A stretch of DNA of 64,000 nt from Catellatospora sichuanensis (GCF_007483665.1 NZ_VIQO01000024.1:124001-188000), one strand, 5' to 3'; positions 16,337-25,267 are shown, numbered from the stretch's first letter. Numbers and translations: made by a program. Notes: generated by a model not told the origin, from the letters alone.

Positions 16337-17983
16337 TCACACGGCCGCGGCGGCGGCGCGGCCCGCCTGGCGGCCGGAGAAGATGCAGCCGCCGAGGAAC
16401 GTGCCCTCCAGCGACCGGTAGCCGTGCACGCCGCCCCCGCCGAACCCGGACACCTCGCCGGCCGCGTACACCCCGGGCAGCGGCGTCCCGTCGGCCCGCA
16501 GCACCCGGCCCGCCAGGTCGGTCTCCAGACCGCCCAGGGTCTTGCGGGTGAGGATGTTGAGCCGGACCGCGATCAGCGGACCCGCCTTCGGGTCCAGCAG
16601 CCGGTGCGGCGTCGCCACCCGGATCAGCTTGTCGCCGCGGTAGTTGCGCGCCCCGCGGATCGCGGTGACCTGCAGATCCTTGGTGAACGTATTGGTCATC
16701 TCGCGGTCGCGCGCCTCGACCTGCCGCTGCACGTCGGCCAGGTCGAGCAGACCCTCGCCGGTCAGCTTGTTCATGCCTGCGACCAGCTCGGCCAGGGTGT
16801 CCGCGACGACGAAGTCCGCGCCGTTGCGCTTGAACGCCTCGACCGGGCCGGGCGCGCCGGGCAGCGCCCGCTTGAGCACCTGCCGCACGCTCTTGCCGGT
16901 CAGGTCGGGGTTCTGCTCGGAGCCCGACAGCGCGAACTCCTTCTCGATGATCTTCTGGGTGAGCACGAACCAGGTGTACTCGTGCCCGGTGCCCATGATG
17001 TGCTCGAGCGTGCCGAGCGTGTCGAAGCCCGGGAACAGCGGCACCGGCAGCCGCTTGCCGGTCGCGTCGAGCCACAGCGAGGAGGGGCCGGGCAGGATCC
17101 GGATGCCGTGTTTCGCCCAGATCGGAGCCCAGTTCTCGATGCCCTCGGTGTAGTGCCACATCCGGTCGCGGTTGATCAGGTTGCCGCCCGCGTCCTCGGT
17201 GATGCCGAGCATCCGGCCGTCCACGTGCGCGGGCACGCCGGACAGCAGCCGCTGCGGCGGGGTGCCCAGCCGCTGCGGCCAGTTGCGCCGGACCAGGTCG
17301 TGGTTGCCGCCGATGCCGCCGGACGTCACGATCACGGCCTGCGCGCGGAAGGAGAAATCACCCACCTCGGTACGCGAACTCGCCTCACCCCGCGCGGCCG
17401 CGCTGGGCTCCAGCACGGTTCCGCGTACGCCGTCGACCATCCCGGCGGTCTGCGTCAGCTCGTCGACGCGGTGCCGGAACGCGAGCGTGACCAGGCCCTT
17501 GTCCACCGCCGCGAGGACCCGGCGGATGAACGGGGCCAGCACGCCCGGCCCGGTACCCCAGGTGATGTGGAAGCGCGGCACCGAGTTGCCATGCCCGTCG
17601 GCGAGGTAACCGCCGCGCTCGGCCCAGCCGACCACCGGGAAGAACCGCACGCCCTGCGCGTGCAGCCAGGACCGCTTCTCACCGGCCGCGAAGTCCACGT
17701 AGGCCTGCGCCCAGCGGCGCGGCCATGCGTCGCACTCGCGGTCGAACCCGGCGCTGCCCAGCCAGTCCTGCAGGGCCAGCTCGGGGGAGTCCTTGATGCC
17801 CATCCGGCGCTGCTCGGGCGTGTCGACCAGGAACAGGCCGCCGAACGACCAGAAGGCCTGGCCGCCCAGCGACGCCTCGGGCTCCTGGTCGAGCAGGAGG
17901 ACGCGCTTGCCGGCGTCGGCCAGCTCGGCGGTGGCGACGAGACCGGCCAGCCCGGCTCCGACCACGATGACGTCTGCGTCCAC
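16337..17983 (-). CDS. FAD-binding dehydrogenase (KstD/fumarate reductase flavoprotein family, COG3573)
   Basis: A 548-residue flavoprotein. The N-terminal dinucleotide fold VDADVIVVGAGLAGLVATAELADAG is followed by the DQEP acidic end of the second strand. The C-terminus has the second FAD element LPGVYAAGEVSGFGGGGVHGYRSLEG, typical of the COG3573 branch related to 3-ketosteroid 1-dehydrogenase and fumarate reductase. The natural substrate is not clear from sequence. GTG 17983 has AGGGAG 7 nt upstream; the longer open frame lacks a ribosome-binding site. It stands alone and is divergent from the sigma-factor array. Confidence 0.85.
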   Translation of the reverse strand: MDADVIVVGAGLAGLVATAELADAGKRVLLLDQEPEASLGGQAFWSFGGLFLVDTPEQRRMGIKDSPELALQDWLGSAGFDRECDAWPRRWAQAYVDFAAGEKRSWLHAQGVRFFPVVGWAERGGYLADGHGNSVPRFHITWGTGPGVLAPFIRRVLAAVDKGLVTLAFRHRVDELTQTAGMVDGVRGTVLEPSAAARGEASSRTEVGDFSFRAQAVIVTSGGIGGNHDLVRRNWPQRLGTPPQRLLSGVPAHVDGRMLGITEDAGGNLINRDRMWHYTEGIENWAPIWAKHGIRILPGPSSLWLDATGKRLPVPLFPGFDTLGTLEHIMGTGHEYTWFVLTQKIIEKEFALSGSEQNPDLTGKSVRQVLKRALPGAPGPVEAFKRNGADFVVADTLAELVAGMNKLTGEGLLDLADVQRQVEARDREMTNTFTKDLQVTAIRGARNYRGDKLIRVATPHRLLDPKAGPLIAVRLNILTRKTLGGLETDLAGRVLRADGTPLPGVYAAGEVSGFGGGGVHGYRSLEGTFLGGCIFSGRQAGRAAAAAV

Positions 17984-18108
17984 GCTGCCACTCCCTGGAT
18001 ACACGGTGATGTGACCGGCAGCATAGCGAACGCGAAACTCTTTCGTTTCGTTCGGCACCCGCGCGCGGCGGCCTGCCGGATGATGCACCCCGGGGACCGG
18101 ATGCCCCT

Positions 18109-18133
18109 CAACCCGAGGGCGCTTCGCTGCGTA
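18109..18133 (+). promoter_or_regulatory. ECF-type promoter 1: CAACC-N16-CGTA
   Basis: CAACC (18109-18113) and CGTA (18130-18133) are separated by 16 bp and lie ~20 bp upstream of the start of the first sigma-fusion gene, with GGAGG between. An AAC-containing -35 and CGT-containing -10 at this spacing are typical of ECF sigma promoters. The same arrangement occurs before the two paralogues. Confidence 0.6.
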
Positions 18134-18153
18134 TTGGGGAGCGGAGGTGGCGG

Positions 18154-19743
18154 ATGGACAGGTACGACGGTTTCCACGAGTTCGTGGTCGCGCGGGGCGG
18201 TGCGCTGTCGCGCACGGCGTTCCTGCTGACGGGGGAGCACCACGCGGCGGAGGACCTGGTGCAGTCGGCGCTGGCCAAGGCGGTGACCCGGTGGCGGCAG
18301 ATCGTGGAGTACGGGCAGCCGGAGGCGTACATCCGGCGCATCATGATCAACGAGCAGATCTCGTGGTGGCGGCGTCGCCGGGCGCGTCCTGTGGCCGAAC
18401 CGCCCGACCTGCCCGGCCCCGACGAGCCCCACCGGATCGTGGACCGGGTCGCGCTCGGCGAGGCGCTGGACACGCTCTCGCCCCGCCAGCGCGCCGTGGT
18501 CGTGCTGCGCTTCTACGAGGACCTGTCCGAGGCGGACACCGCCGCCGCGCTGGGCTGCTCGGTCGGCACCGTCAAGAGCCATACCCACCATGCCCTGGAT
18601 CGGCTCCGCCAGGCGCTGCCGCTGTACGCCGAGCACGCCGGCCAGTACGCCGATGCGCGTGCCGCCCTGGTCACGGCGCGGCGCCGCCGATCCCGCCGGG
18701 CGGCGGTGGCGGCGCTGGCCACCGTGCCGCTGCTGCTGACCGCCATCTGGTACGCGGTGCACGACCCGGCCGACGTGCCACCGCCCGTGACGGGGCCGCC
18801 CTCGGCGAGTCCGGTGTCGCTGCCCCCGCTGCGCCCACGTCCGGAGCGGCCGACGAGTGTGGGCGAGCTGCCCTCCGAGCGTGGCATCGGGGGCGCGTCG
18901 CTGCTGCTGGTGGAACAGGCCCCGGGTCTGGTGGAACTGGTCGGCGGTGACGGCGGCCTGTACTCCCACCTGGTGCCCGCCGACCAGCTCCTCAACGCGC
19001 CGACCCTGTCCCCGGACGGCCGCTGGCTCACCTGGACGACCGTCCGGGCGACGATGGTGCGCGACCTCACCACCACCACGGTGCGCGAGCTGCCGCCCTC
19101 GTCCGGCCCGCCCTTCTGGTCGCCGTCGGGTGCCTGGTTCCTCGTGCCGGGCACGCCGACCCGCGGCGACCTGCTCTACCGGATGCCGGACTGGACGGCG
19201 TACCCGCTCGCCCTGGTGGCGCCGGACCAGCTGGCCAGGGCGGTGCTGGACAGCGGTGAGCTGCTGCGTCTCGCGAGCCCGGTGAGCCGCACCGTCGCCC
19301 GGATCGAACTGATGGATCCGTTCACCGGGGTGGCGCGGAGCATCACGGTGGACGTGGGCGAGCTGCTCGACGACGGCGAATCCGTGGGCGGCGCCATCCT
19401 GACGAACGATGGATCGCCGCCGCGGATCGAGATCATGGTGGGGGCCGCCGGAGTGGCGGCTCTCCAGGTCGTGCCCGAGGAGCCGCCCGCCGGCGGTATC
19501 GCCCGCAAGAATTCGATGCTCGAATTTTCGACCGCGGACGGCCGGGTGCTGCGCCGCATCGACCTCGTGCCCGGCGTCGGCGTCTGGGCGCTCTGTTACC
19601 GGGGCGGGGATCTGCTGTGGAAGGACGGCACGCAGCTGCGGCTCAGGCCGTCAGGTGCGGCTCACGACGAGGTGGTGATGCCGCTCGACCCGGAGTGGGC
19701 GATCAGGCCACCCGGCTGCTGGGGCGTCGGGCGGGTCGCGTGA
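18154..19743 (+). CDS. ECF (SigE-family) sigma factor fused to membrane helix and extracytoplasmic propeller-like domain, paralogue 1
   Basis: A 529-residue protein. Residues ~5-75 form sigma region 2 (FHEFVVARGGALSRTAFLL, AEDLVQSALAKA, NEQISWWRRRR) and ~100-158 form region 4 (LSPRQRAVVVLRFYEDLS, then the helix-turn-helix GCSVGTVKSHTHHAL). After an Arg cluster (RRRRSRR, 177-183) comes one membrane helix (~184-202). The positive-inside rule puts the sigma part in the cytoplasm and the remaining ~325 residues outside. The exported part has a Pro-rich stem, then TolB/WD40-like repeats (LSPDGRWLTW, FWSPSGAWFL) and two cysteines near the end. No anti-sigma gene is adjacent. I infer a one-piece transmembrane sigma factor released or activated by an outside signal. 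Confidence 0.88.
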   Translation: MDRYDGFHEFVVARGGALSRTAFLLTGEHHAAEDLVQSALAKAVTRWRQIVEYGQPEAYIRRIMINEQISWWRRRRARPVAEPPDLPGPDEPHRIVDRVALGEALDTLSPRQRAVVVLRFYEDLSEADTAAALGCSVGTVKSHTHHALDRLRQALPLYAEHAGQYADARAALVTARRRRSRRAAVAALATVPLLLTAIWYAVHDPADVPPPVTGPPSASPVSLPPLRPRPERPTSVGELPSERGIGGASLLLVEQAPGLVELVGGDGGLYSHLVPADQLLNAPTLSPDGRWLTWTTVRATMVRDLTTTTVRELPPSSGPPFWSPSGAWFLVPGTPTRGDLLYRMPDWTAYPLALVAPDQLARAVLDSGELLRLASPVSRTVARIELMDPFTGVARSITVDVGELLDDGESVGGAILTNDGSPPRIEIMVGAAGVAALQVVPEEPPAGGIARKNSMLEFSTADGRVLRRIDLVPGVGVWALCYRGGDLLWKDGTQLRLRPSGAAHDEVVMPLDPEWAIRPPGCWGVGRVA

Positions 19744-19777
19744 TCCGGCGAAACCGTCCGGGCCGGAAGATGACCTC

Positions 19778-19802
19778 CAACCCGGGAGGGTCCTGTCGCG
19801 TC
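19778..19802 (+). promoter_or_regulatory. ECF-type promoter 2: CAACC-N16-CGTC
   Basis: CAACC (19778-19782) and CGTC (19799-19802), 16 bp apart, precede the second sigma-fusion gene; GGAGG follows at 19811-19815. The spacer sequence differs from that of promoters 1 and 3, while the two boxes are retained. Confidence 0.6.
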
Positions 19803-19821
19803 ATGAGGGCGGAGGTGGCGG

Positions 19822-21408
19822 ATGGACAGGTACGACGGCTTCCACGAGTTCGTCGTGGCGCGGGGCGGTGCGCTGTCGCGCACGGCGTTCCTGCTGACGG
19901 GAGAGCACCACGCGGCGGAGGATCTGGTGCAGTCGGCGCTGGCCAAGGCCGCGTTGCGGTGGCGCTGGCTGGTGGAGCACACGCAGCCGGAGGCGTACAT
20001 CCGGCGCATCATGATCAACGAGCAGATCTCGTGGTGGCGCAGGCGGCCCGCCCGGCCGGTCGCGCAGGTGCCCGAGCGGGCCGGTCCCGACGAGCCGGGG
20101 CAGGTCGTGGAGCGGATCGCGCTCGGGCAGGCGCTGGACACGCTCACCCCGCGGCAGCGCGCGGTGGTGGTGCTGCGTTTCTACGAGGACCTGTCCGAGG
20201 CGGACACCGCCGCGCTGATGGGCTGTTCCGTCGGCACCGTGAAGAGCCAGACCCACCTGGCGCTGGGTCATCTGCGGCGCGCGCTGCCGCGCTACGCCGA
20301 GCAGGCGGGCGAGTACGCCGACGGCGATGCCGCCCTGGCCCTGGCGCGACGCCGCCGGACCGGCCGCACGGTCGCCGCCGCGCTGCTGGCCGTGCCGATG
20401 CTGGCGGGCCTGCTGTGGTACGCCGTGCGCGGCCCCGACACCGTCCCGCCGCCGGTGGCCACCACACCGTCCGGCATCCCGACCCCGGTCAAGCCGCTGC
20501 CGGCACTGCCGACCCGGCTCGACCCGAACGCCCGGAGTGAGCCGCTGCCCACCGATCGCGGCCCCGGGCCGGCGGTGCTGCAGACGTACGACGACCGGAC
20601 GTCGACCGGGCCGCAGACCGTGCTGGTCATGGTCGACGGCCGCCACTACTCGGTCCCGCAGCCCGAGGGGGGTTTCGCGAGCAAGCCGACGCTGTCGCCG
20701 GACGGGCGCCGGCTCACCTGGTCGACGGCCGCGGCGACGCTGGTCCGCGACCTCACCGGAACCGAGGTGCGTGAACTGCCCGCGACGTCGACGGCCCCAC
20801 TCTGGTCGCCAGGGGGTGACTGGTTCCTGCTGCCGGCGCGGGCGGGCACCGGCGAGACGCTCTACCACCTGCCCGACTGGACGGCCCGTGAGCTCGCGCC
20901 CCTGTCGTCGTGGGACAGGACGACCAAGGTCGTGCTGGACAGCGGCGAGTTGCTGCGGTCCGCCGGCAGTCCCACCAGGACCACCGTCCCGTTGGAGGTG
21001 GTGGACCCGGTGACGGGCACCGTCCGGGCGATCACCGTCGACGCGGCCGACCGGATCGAGCCGGGCGAGTCGATGCGCAGCCTGGCGATCTTCGCGGCGC
21101 CCGGCGGCACCGCCGGGCTGGAGGTGATCGGCGGGGGTCCGAACGGGTCCGCCCGGGTGATGGTGGACGTGCTCCAGTTCTCGGCGGCCGACGGCCGGGT
21201 GCTGCGCCGGATCTCGCTGCCGCCGGACCGGATGGGGTTCCCGCTCTGCTTCCGGGGCGCGGAGCTGCTGTGGACGGATCTGGCGAGCATCCGCCGCGCG
21301 CCGGTCCCGCAGGGCCTCGAACTGCTGATGGAGCTCGACAGCCCCCTGAACATCGTGGAGCCTGCGGGTTGCCGTCGTTCCACGCAGCTCAGCTCCTTCG
21401 GCTCCTGA
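19822..21408 (+). CDS. ECF sigma factor-membrane helix-propeller fusion, paralogue 2
   Basis: A 528-residue paralogue of the preceding gene. The first ~60 residues are nearly identical to paralogue 1, including most codons, and region 4 is very similar (LTPRQRAVVVLRFYEDLSEADTAALMGCSVGTVKSQTHLAL). The membrane helix is ~185-202 (AAALLAVPMLAGLLWYAV), again after an Arg-rich stretch. The exported domain keeps LSPDGRRLTW, LWSPGGDWFLLP and the LDSGELLR element but is much more diverged. The C-terminal cysteines are in PLCFRGAELLW and EPAGCRRS. It begins 78 bases after paralogue 1 with its own promoter and the same GCGGAGGTGGCGG leader. Confidence 0.88.
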   Translation: MDRYDGFHEFVVARGGALSRTAFLLTGEHHAAEDLVQSALAKAALRWRWLVEHTQPEAYIRRIMINEQISWWRRRPARPVAQVPERAGPDEPGQVVERIALGQALDTLTPRQRAVVVLRFYEDLSEADTAALMGCSVGTVKSQTHLALGHLRRALPRYAEQAGEYADGDAALALARRRRTGRTVAAALLAVPMLAGLLWYAVRGPDTVPPPVATTPSGIPTPVKPLPALPTRLDPNARSEPLPTDRGPGPAVLQTYDDRTSTGPQTVLVMVDGRHYSVPQPEGGFASKPTLSPDGRRLTWSTAAATLVRDLTGTEVRELPATSTAPLWSPGGDWFLLPARAGTGETLYHLPDWTARELAPLSSWDRTTKVVLDSGELLRSAGSPTRTTVPLEVVDPVTGTVRAITVDAADRIEPGESMRSLAIFAAPGGTAGLEVIGGGPNGSARVMVDVLQFSAADGRVLRRISLPPDRMGFPLCFRGAELLWTDLASIRRAPVPQGLELLMELDSPLNIVEPAGCRRSTQLSSFGS

Positions 21409-21494
21409 CGGTGGCCGGGTCCGCCTCCCGCCGCCGCGCGAGAGGCGGACCGATGCCGCGGGGCCGCCTCCCGAACGCCCGTGCCGGATGATCC

Positions 21495-21519
21495 CAACCT
21501 CCGGGCACGCTGCCGCGTA
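21495..21519 (+). promoter_or_regulatory. ECF-type promoter 3: CAACC-N16-CGTA
   Basis: CAACC (21495-21499) and CGTA (21516-21519), 16 bp apart, precede the third sigma-fusion gene, with GGAGG at 21528-21532 and ATG at 21539. GCCGGATGAT just upstream of the -35 box is also shared with the promoter 1 region. Confidence 0.6.
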
Positions 21520-21538
21520 GGGGGAGTGGAGGTGACAG

Positions 21539-23164
21539 ATGAGCCGATACGACGGCTTCCACGAGTTCGTCGTCGCACGGGGCGGGGCGCTGTCGCGTAC
21601 GGCCTTCCTGCTCACCGGCGAGCATCACGCGGCCGAGGACCTGGTGCAGACCGCGCTGGCCAAGGCCGCGACCCGGTGGCGGCAGATCATGGAGTACGGC
21701 CAGCCGGAGGCGTACGTCCGGCGCATCATGGTCAACGAGCAGATCTCGTGGTGGCGGCGGCGTCCGGCGCGGCCGATGGCCGAGCTGCCCGATCGCCCCG
21801 GCCCCGATGAGCCCCACCGGGTGGCGGAACGGGTCACGCTCACCCGCGCCCTGGCCACCCTCGCGCCACGCCAGCGGGCCGTGCTGGTGCTGCGCTTCTA
21901 CGAGGATCTGTCCGAGGCGGACACGGCGGCCGCCATGGGCTGCTCGGTGGGCACCGTCAAGAGCCAGACCAACCTCGCGCTGACCAACCTCCGGCGTACG
22001 CTGCCGCTGGTCGCCGAGCATTCCGGGCAGTACGCCGACGCGCAGGCCGCGCTGGCGACGGCGCGTAGGCGGCGGACCCGGCTGGCGGGTGCGGCGGCGG
22101 TGCTGACAGCGCTGCCGCTGCTGCTCGGCGCGGCCTGGTACGCGCTGGCCGGCGCCACCCCGGTGCCGCCACCGGTGACCAGCTCGCCGAGCCCGTCCGT
22201 ACCGGCCCCGTCGATCTCGCCGGTGGCGCTGCCGCCGCTCCCCGCCGTCGTGCCGCCCGGTGACGTCCTGCCGGCCCTGCCCGCGGACCGGGGGGTGCGC
22301 GGCGGGGCGATGCTGCTGAGGAAGCAGACCCCGGACGGTCCCGTCTACGAGCTGGTCGGCGGCGACGGACGCCGGTACCGGTTGCCCGCCGAGCCGACCG
22401 GCGGCTTCACCACGGAGCCCGGCCTGTCGGCGGACGGTCGGTGGCTGATGTGGTCCTCGCCCCAGGGAACCGTGGTGCGCGAGCTGACCTCCTCGACCGA
22501 GCACCGGCTGCCGTACGCGGTCACCGAGGCACGCTGGTCACCCTCCGGGACCTGGCTCTTCGGACAGCGCCACCCGGAGGTCCAGGGGGTGCTCGTCAGG
22601 CTCGCGGACTGGTCGGTGCGGGAGTTCATCCCGCCCGATGCGGCCAGGCCCGTCGAGGCGCTGCTGGACAGCGGGGAGCTGTTGCGGCTCGGCAGCCTGA
22701 TCACCGACACCACCGTCACCCTCGACCGGGTCGACCCGCTGACCGGGGCCGCCCGCAGGATCACCGTGGACCTGCGGGGCGTGCTGCGGGCCGGGGAGTC
22801 CGCCGTCTCCGTCGAGATCACCCAACTGCCCAGCGGCGAACGCAGCCAGCTCGCCTTCATCCGGCCCGCCGCCGACGGCACCGCGGGCGTGGAGATCGTG
22901 CGATCCCGCGCCGGCAGCAACGAGTCGGTGGCGGCCGTGATCAGGTTCTCCCTCGCCGACGGCCGCGTGCTGCAACGGATCGACCTGTCGGCCGACGGCT
23001 TCTCGCTGCCCCTGTGCTTCCACGGCACGGATCTCCTGTGGACCGACGGCACGCGTGTCATCGGCTCCGCGGGTGCGGCCGCGTACCGGCTGCCGCTCGA
23101 TCCGGTGTATGGCTACAAAATGCCCGGGTGTGCCCGGATCGCCGACCGGGAGAAGACCGGCTGA
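21539..23164 (+). CDS. ECF sigma factor-membrane helix-propeller fusion, paralogue 3
   Basis: A 541-residue protein, the most diverged and longest of the three. Sigma region 2 (MSRYDGFHEFVVARGGALSR; AEDLVQTALAKAATRWRQIMEYGQ) and region 4 (LAPRQRAVLVLRFYEDLS; MGCSVGTVKSQTNLAL) are intact. The membrane helix spans ~183-202 (AGAAAVLTALPLLLGAAWYAL), followed by a longer Pro/Ser-rich stem (~205-250). The exported domain keeps LSADGRWLMW, RWSPSGTWLF, LLDSGELLRL and the cysteine pair PLCFHGTDLLW / MPGCARI. The high identity in the sigma part and low identity in the sensor suggest different signals feeding related promoter specificities. Confidence 0.88.
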   Translation: MSRYDGFHEFVVARGGALSRTAFLLTGEHHAAEDLVQTALAKAATRWRQIMEYGQPEAYVRRIMVNEQISWWRRRPARPMAELPDRPGPDEPHRVAERVTLTRALATLAPRQRAVLVLRFYEDLSEADTAAAMGCSVGTVKSQTNLALTNLRRTLPLVAEHSGQYADAQAALATARRRRTRLAGAAAVLTALPLLLGAAWYALAGATPVPPPVTSSPSPSVPAPSISPVALPPLPAVVPPGDVLPALPADRGVRGGAMLLRKQTPDGPVYELVGGDGRRYRLPAEPTGGFTTEPGLSADGRWLMWSSPQGTVVRELTSSTEHRLPYAVTEARWSPSGTWLFGQRHPEVQGVLVRLADWSVREFIPPDAARPVEALLDSGELLRLGSLITDTTVTLDRVDPLTGAARRITVDLRGVLRAGESAVSVEITQLPSGERSQLAFIRPAADGTAGVEIVRSRAGSNESVAAVIRFSLADGRVLQRIDLSADGFSLPLCFHGTDLLWTDGTRVIGSAGAAAYRLPLDPVYGYKMPGCARIADREKTG

Positions 23165-23206
23165 GCAGCGGCGGCGCGGTCCGCGGCGGGCTGCCAGAAT
23201 GATCGG

Positions 23207-24172
23207 ATGGATGGTTCTCTGCCGATCGTCGACCTGTCCGCCGACCGTGCCGTCGTGGCCGCCGGGATCCGCGCGGCGTGCCGCGACAGCGGGTTCTTCT
23301 ACCTGACCGGGCACGGCGTCCCGGACGAGCTGCTCACCCGGCTCGACGCGGCGTCACGGGAGTTCTTCGCGCTGCCCGAGGACGAGAAGATGGAGATCGC
23401 GATGGCCCGCGGCGGGCGGGCCTGGCGGGGCTTCTTCCCGGTCGGCGGCGAGCTGACCTCGGGGCGGCCGGACCTCAAGGAGGGCCTGTACTTCGGCGCG
23501 GAGCTGCCCGCCGACGACCCACGGGTGGTGGCCGGGCTGCCGCTGCACGGGTCCAACCTGTACCCCCGGCAGGTGCCGGAGCTGGCCGCGGTGGTGCCCG
23601 CGTACCTGGCCGCGCTGACCGGTGTCGCGCAGGAGGTGATGCGCGGCGTCGCGGTGAGCCTGGACCTGCCCGAGGACTACTTCGCGAACGGGTACACGGC
23701 CGACCCGACGATCCTGTTCCGGATCTTCCACTACCCGCCGTCGCCGGCCGGGGACGACGGCTGGGGCGTCGGCGAGCACACCGACTACGGCCTGCTCACC
23801 CTGCTGGCCCAGGACGACAATGGCGGCCTGCAGGTGCGTACGCCGGCCGGCTGGCTCAACGCGCCGCCGGTGCCGGGCACGTTCGTCTGCAACATCGGCG
23901 ACATGCTGGACCGGCTGACCGGCGGCTGGTATCGCTCGACCCCGCACCGGGTGCGCAATGTCAGCGGCAACGAGCGGCTGTCGTTCCCGTTCTTCTTCGA
24001 CCCGGACTTCTCGGCCGAGGTGCCGCCGCTGCCCGGCCGGGCGCGCGAGGGTGCGGACGGCCACCCCCGCTGGGACGGCCAGGACCTGCGGGTGTTCACC
24101 GGAATGTACGGCGACTACCTGCTGGGCAAGGTGGGCAAGGTGTTCCCGCAACTGCGCGGCGAGGTCCTGTGA
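23207..24172 (+). CDS. 2-oxoglutarate/Fe(II)-dependent dioxygenase, isopenicillin N synthase-like
   Basis: A 321-residue non-heme iron oxygenase. The N-terminal DIOX_N region ([25 protein letters not shown]) is followed by the jelly roll with the metal triad H191-x-D193 (GEHTDYG) and H247 (RSTPHRVRN), and the co-substrate arginine R257 in RLSFPFFF. All catalytic residues are present. Actinobacterial relatives act in small-molecule oxidation, and the substrate here is unknown. It lies 42 bases after the third sigma-fusion gene on the same strand but has no strong ribosome-binding site, so co-transcription is possible, not proven. Confidence 0.88.
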   Translation: MDGSLPIVDLSADRAVVAAGIRAACRDSGFFYLTGHGVPDELLTRLDAASREFFALPEDEKMEIAMARGGRAWRGFFPVGGELTSGRPDLKEGLYFGAELPADDPRVVAGLPLHGSNLYPRQVPELAAVVPAYLAALTGVAQEVMRGVAVSLDLPEDYFANGYTADPTILFRIFHYPPSPAGDDGWGVGEHTDYGLLTLLAQDDNGGLQVRTPAGWLNAPPVPGTFVCNIGDMLDRLTGGWYRSTPHRVRNVSGNERLSFPFFFDPDFSAEVPPLPGRAREGADGHPRWDGQDLRVFTGMYGDYLLGKVGKVFPQLRGEVL

Positions 24173-24273
24173 CCGTCTCTTCGCCCAGCAGGGGACATGC
24201 TGTTCACCGGAACGACAGCAGCCGTCCATCTCGGCGGGCGAGGGTCGAGTGATCGGCTCACCGACCGCTGGAG

Positions 24274-24627
24274 ATGACGTTGACCGCTCGGTTCGAGTTC
24301 TACGAGCGGGCGTGCGCCGGCGTCACCTGGCGGCTGCTGTCCAGCAACAACCGTGATCTCGGACGGTCCGGAATGGGTTTCCCCGATGTGGACGCATGCC
24401 TGCGCGCCGTGGACGAGGTGCGCGCCGCGGCCGGCGAGGCCGAACCGGTGATCCACCGGGTGAGCCGGTTGGCCTGGGCGTGGCGGCTGGAGGCCGGTCC
24501 CGGCGCGGTCGCCATCGCCAGCCGCGCGTATCAGCGGCGGGTGCAGGCCCAGACGGCCTGCGATCTGTTCCTGCGCCTGGCCGTGGCGGCCCCGGTCAAC
24601 CCGGAGGTACGCCAGACTCGCAGCTGA
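24274..24627 (+). CDS. Small protein, possibly DUF1508/YegP-like
   Basis: A 117-residue soluble protein. [45 protein letters not shown] (only its pattern matters) resembles the YegP/DUF1508 unit: a short strand, a Trp-containing strand, N-N/G turn, then a helix. The second half ([22 protein letters not shown]) looks like a second, degenerate unit. The start is uncertain: GGAG abuts ATG 24274, while TTG 24280 would have a 6-nt spacing. Function unknown. Confidence 0.6.
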   Translation: MTLTARFEFYERACAGVTWRLLSSNNRDLGRSGMGFPDVDACLRAVDEVRAAAGEAEPVIHRVSRLAWAWRLEAGPGAVAIASRAYQRRVQAQTACDLFLRLAVAAPVNPEVRQTRS

Positions 24628-24639
24628 CGCGGGCCGGGT

Positions 24640-25077
24640 TCAGTCGTGGGCGCCGCGGCGCAGCTGCTTGATGGCCGAGCGGTGCTTCTTGGCCTGTAGC
24701 CGGCGCTGCTTGGCGCCCTTGCTCATCCTGGTCGGGCGGCGGGGCGGCGGTGGGGGAGCGAGCGCGTCGCGCAGCAGGCCGGCGAGGCGTTCGCGGGCGG
24801 CCTCGCGGTTGGACAGCTGGGCCCGGTGCTCGCTGGCGGCGACGGTCAGCACGCCGCCGGTGAGCCGTCCGCTCAACCGTTCGAGGATGCGCAGCCGGAG
24901 ATCGTCGGGGAGGACGTGGGAGCGCTCCACGTCGAAGGACAGCTCCACCCGGCTGTCGGTCGTGTTGACGCCCTGTCCGCCCGGCCCGGAGCTGCGCGAG
25001 AAGCGTTCGCGCAGCTCGCTGTCCGGTATCACGAGCTCGTCAGTGATCTTCAGGTCCTCGGCCACGGTGCTGCGCAC
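24640..25077 (-). CDS. arfB: Alternative ribosome-rescue peptidyl-tRNA hydrolase ArfB (YaeJ)
   Basis: A 145-residue class-I release-factor-like protein. The catalytic GGQ motif is at residues 33-35 in [20 protein letters not shown], and the basic C-terminal tail ([27 protein letters not shown]) is the part that enters the mRNA channel of stalled ribosomes. It hydrolyses peptidyl-tRNA on ribosomes stalled without a stop codon. GTG 25077 overlaps its own GGAAGGGGG sequence, so a start at GTG 25065 is also possible. It is convergent with the preceding small gene, 12 bases apart. Confidence 0.92.
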   Translation of the reverse strand: MRSTVAEDLKITDELVIPDSELRERFSRSSGPGGQGVNTTDSRVELSFDVERSHVLPDDLRLRILERLSGRLTGGVLTVAASEHRAQLSNREAARERLAGLLRDALAPPPPPRRPTRMSKGAKQRRLQAKKHRSAIKQLRRGAHD

Positions 25078-25238
25078 CCCCTTCCGGCGTCGTTTCGCGC
25101 CCGCTGATCATGCCGTACGGAGAGCGCGTTCACTGCACGGTTTTCCTTCCTGACCAGTGTAACCATCGACAGTTACCAAAGTTGCTTAAGCGGTTTTCAT
25201 GGTCCACGTCACAGGTTCGTCACGAGGATGACGTCCTA

Positions 25239-25267
25239 TTGACACGTTGGGAGCGCACCCATAACGT
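25239..25267 (+). promoter_or_regulatory. Sigma-70-type promoter of the mannan operon
   Basis: TTGACA (25239-25244) is followed after 17 bp by TAACGT (25262-25267). It is the best housekeeping-type promoter in the window and lies 72 bp before the binding-protein start. A CebR-like operator fills most of its spacer. Confidence 0.65.
25248..25261. promoter_or_regulatory. CebR/LacI-family operator 1
   Basis: TGGGAGCGCACCCA matches the Streptomyces CebR and Thermobifida CelR consensus TGGGAGCGCTCCCA at 13 of 14 positions. Its place between the -35 and -10 boxes would block RNA polymerase. Confidence 0.7.

Noticed and set aside
19743-21539. Possible hidden anti-sigma factor genes between the sigma-fusion genes
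   Set aside because: The gaps are 78 and 130 bases and hold only the promoters and ribosome-binding sites; no other frame shows a zinc-finger or anti-sigma pattern.
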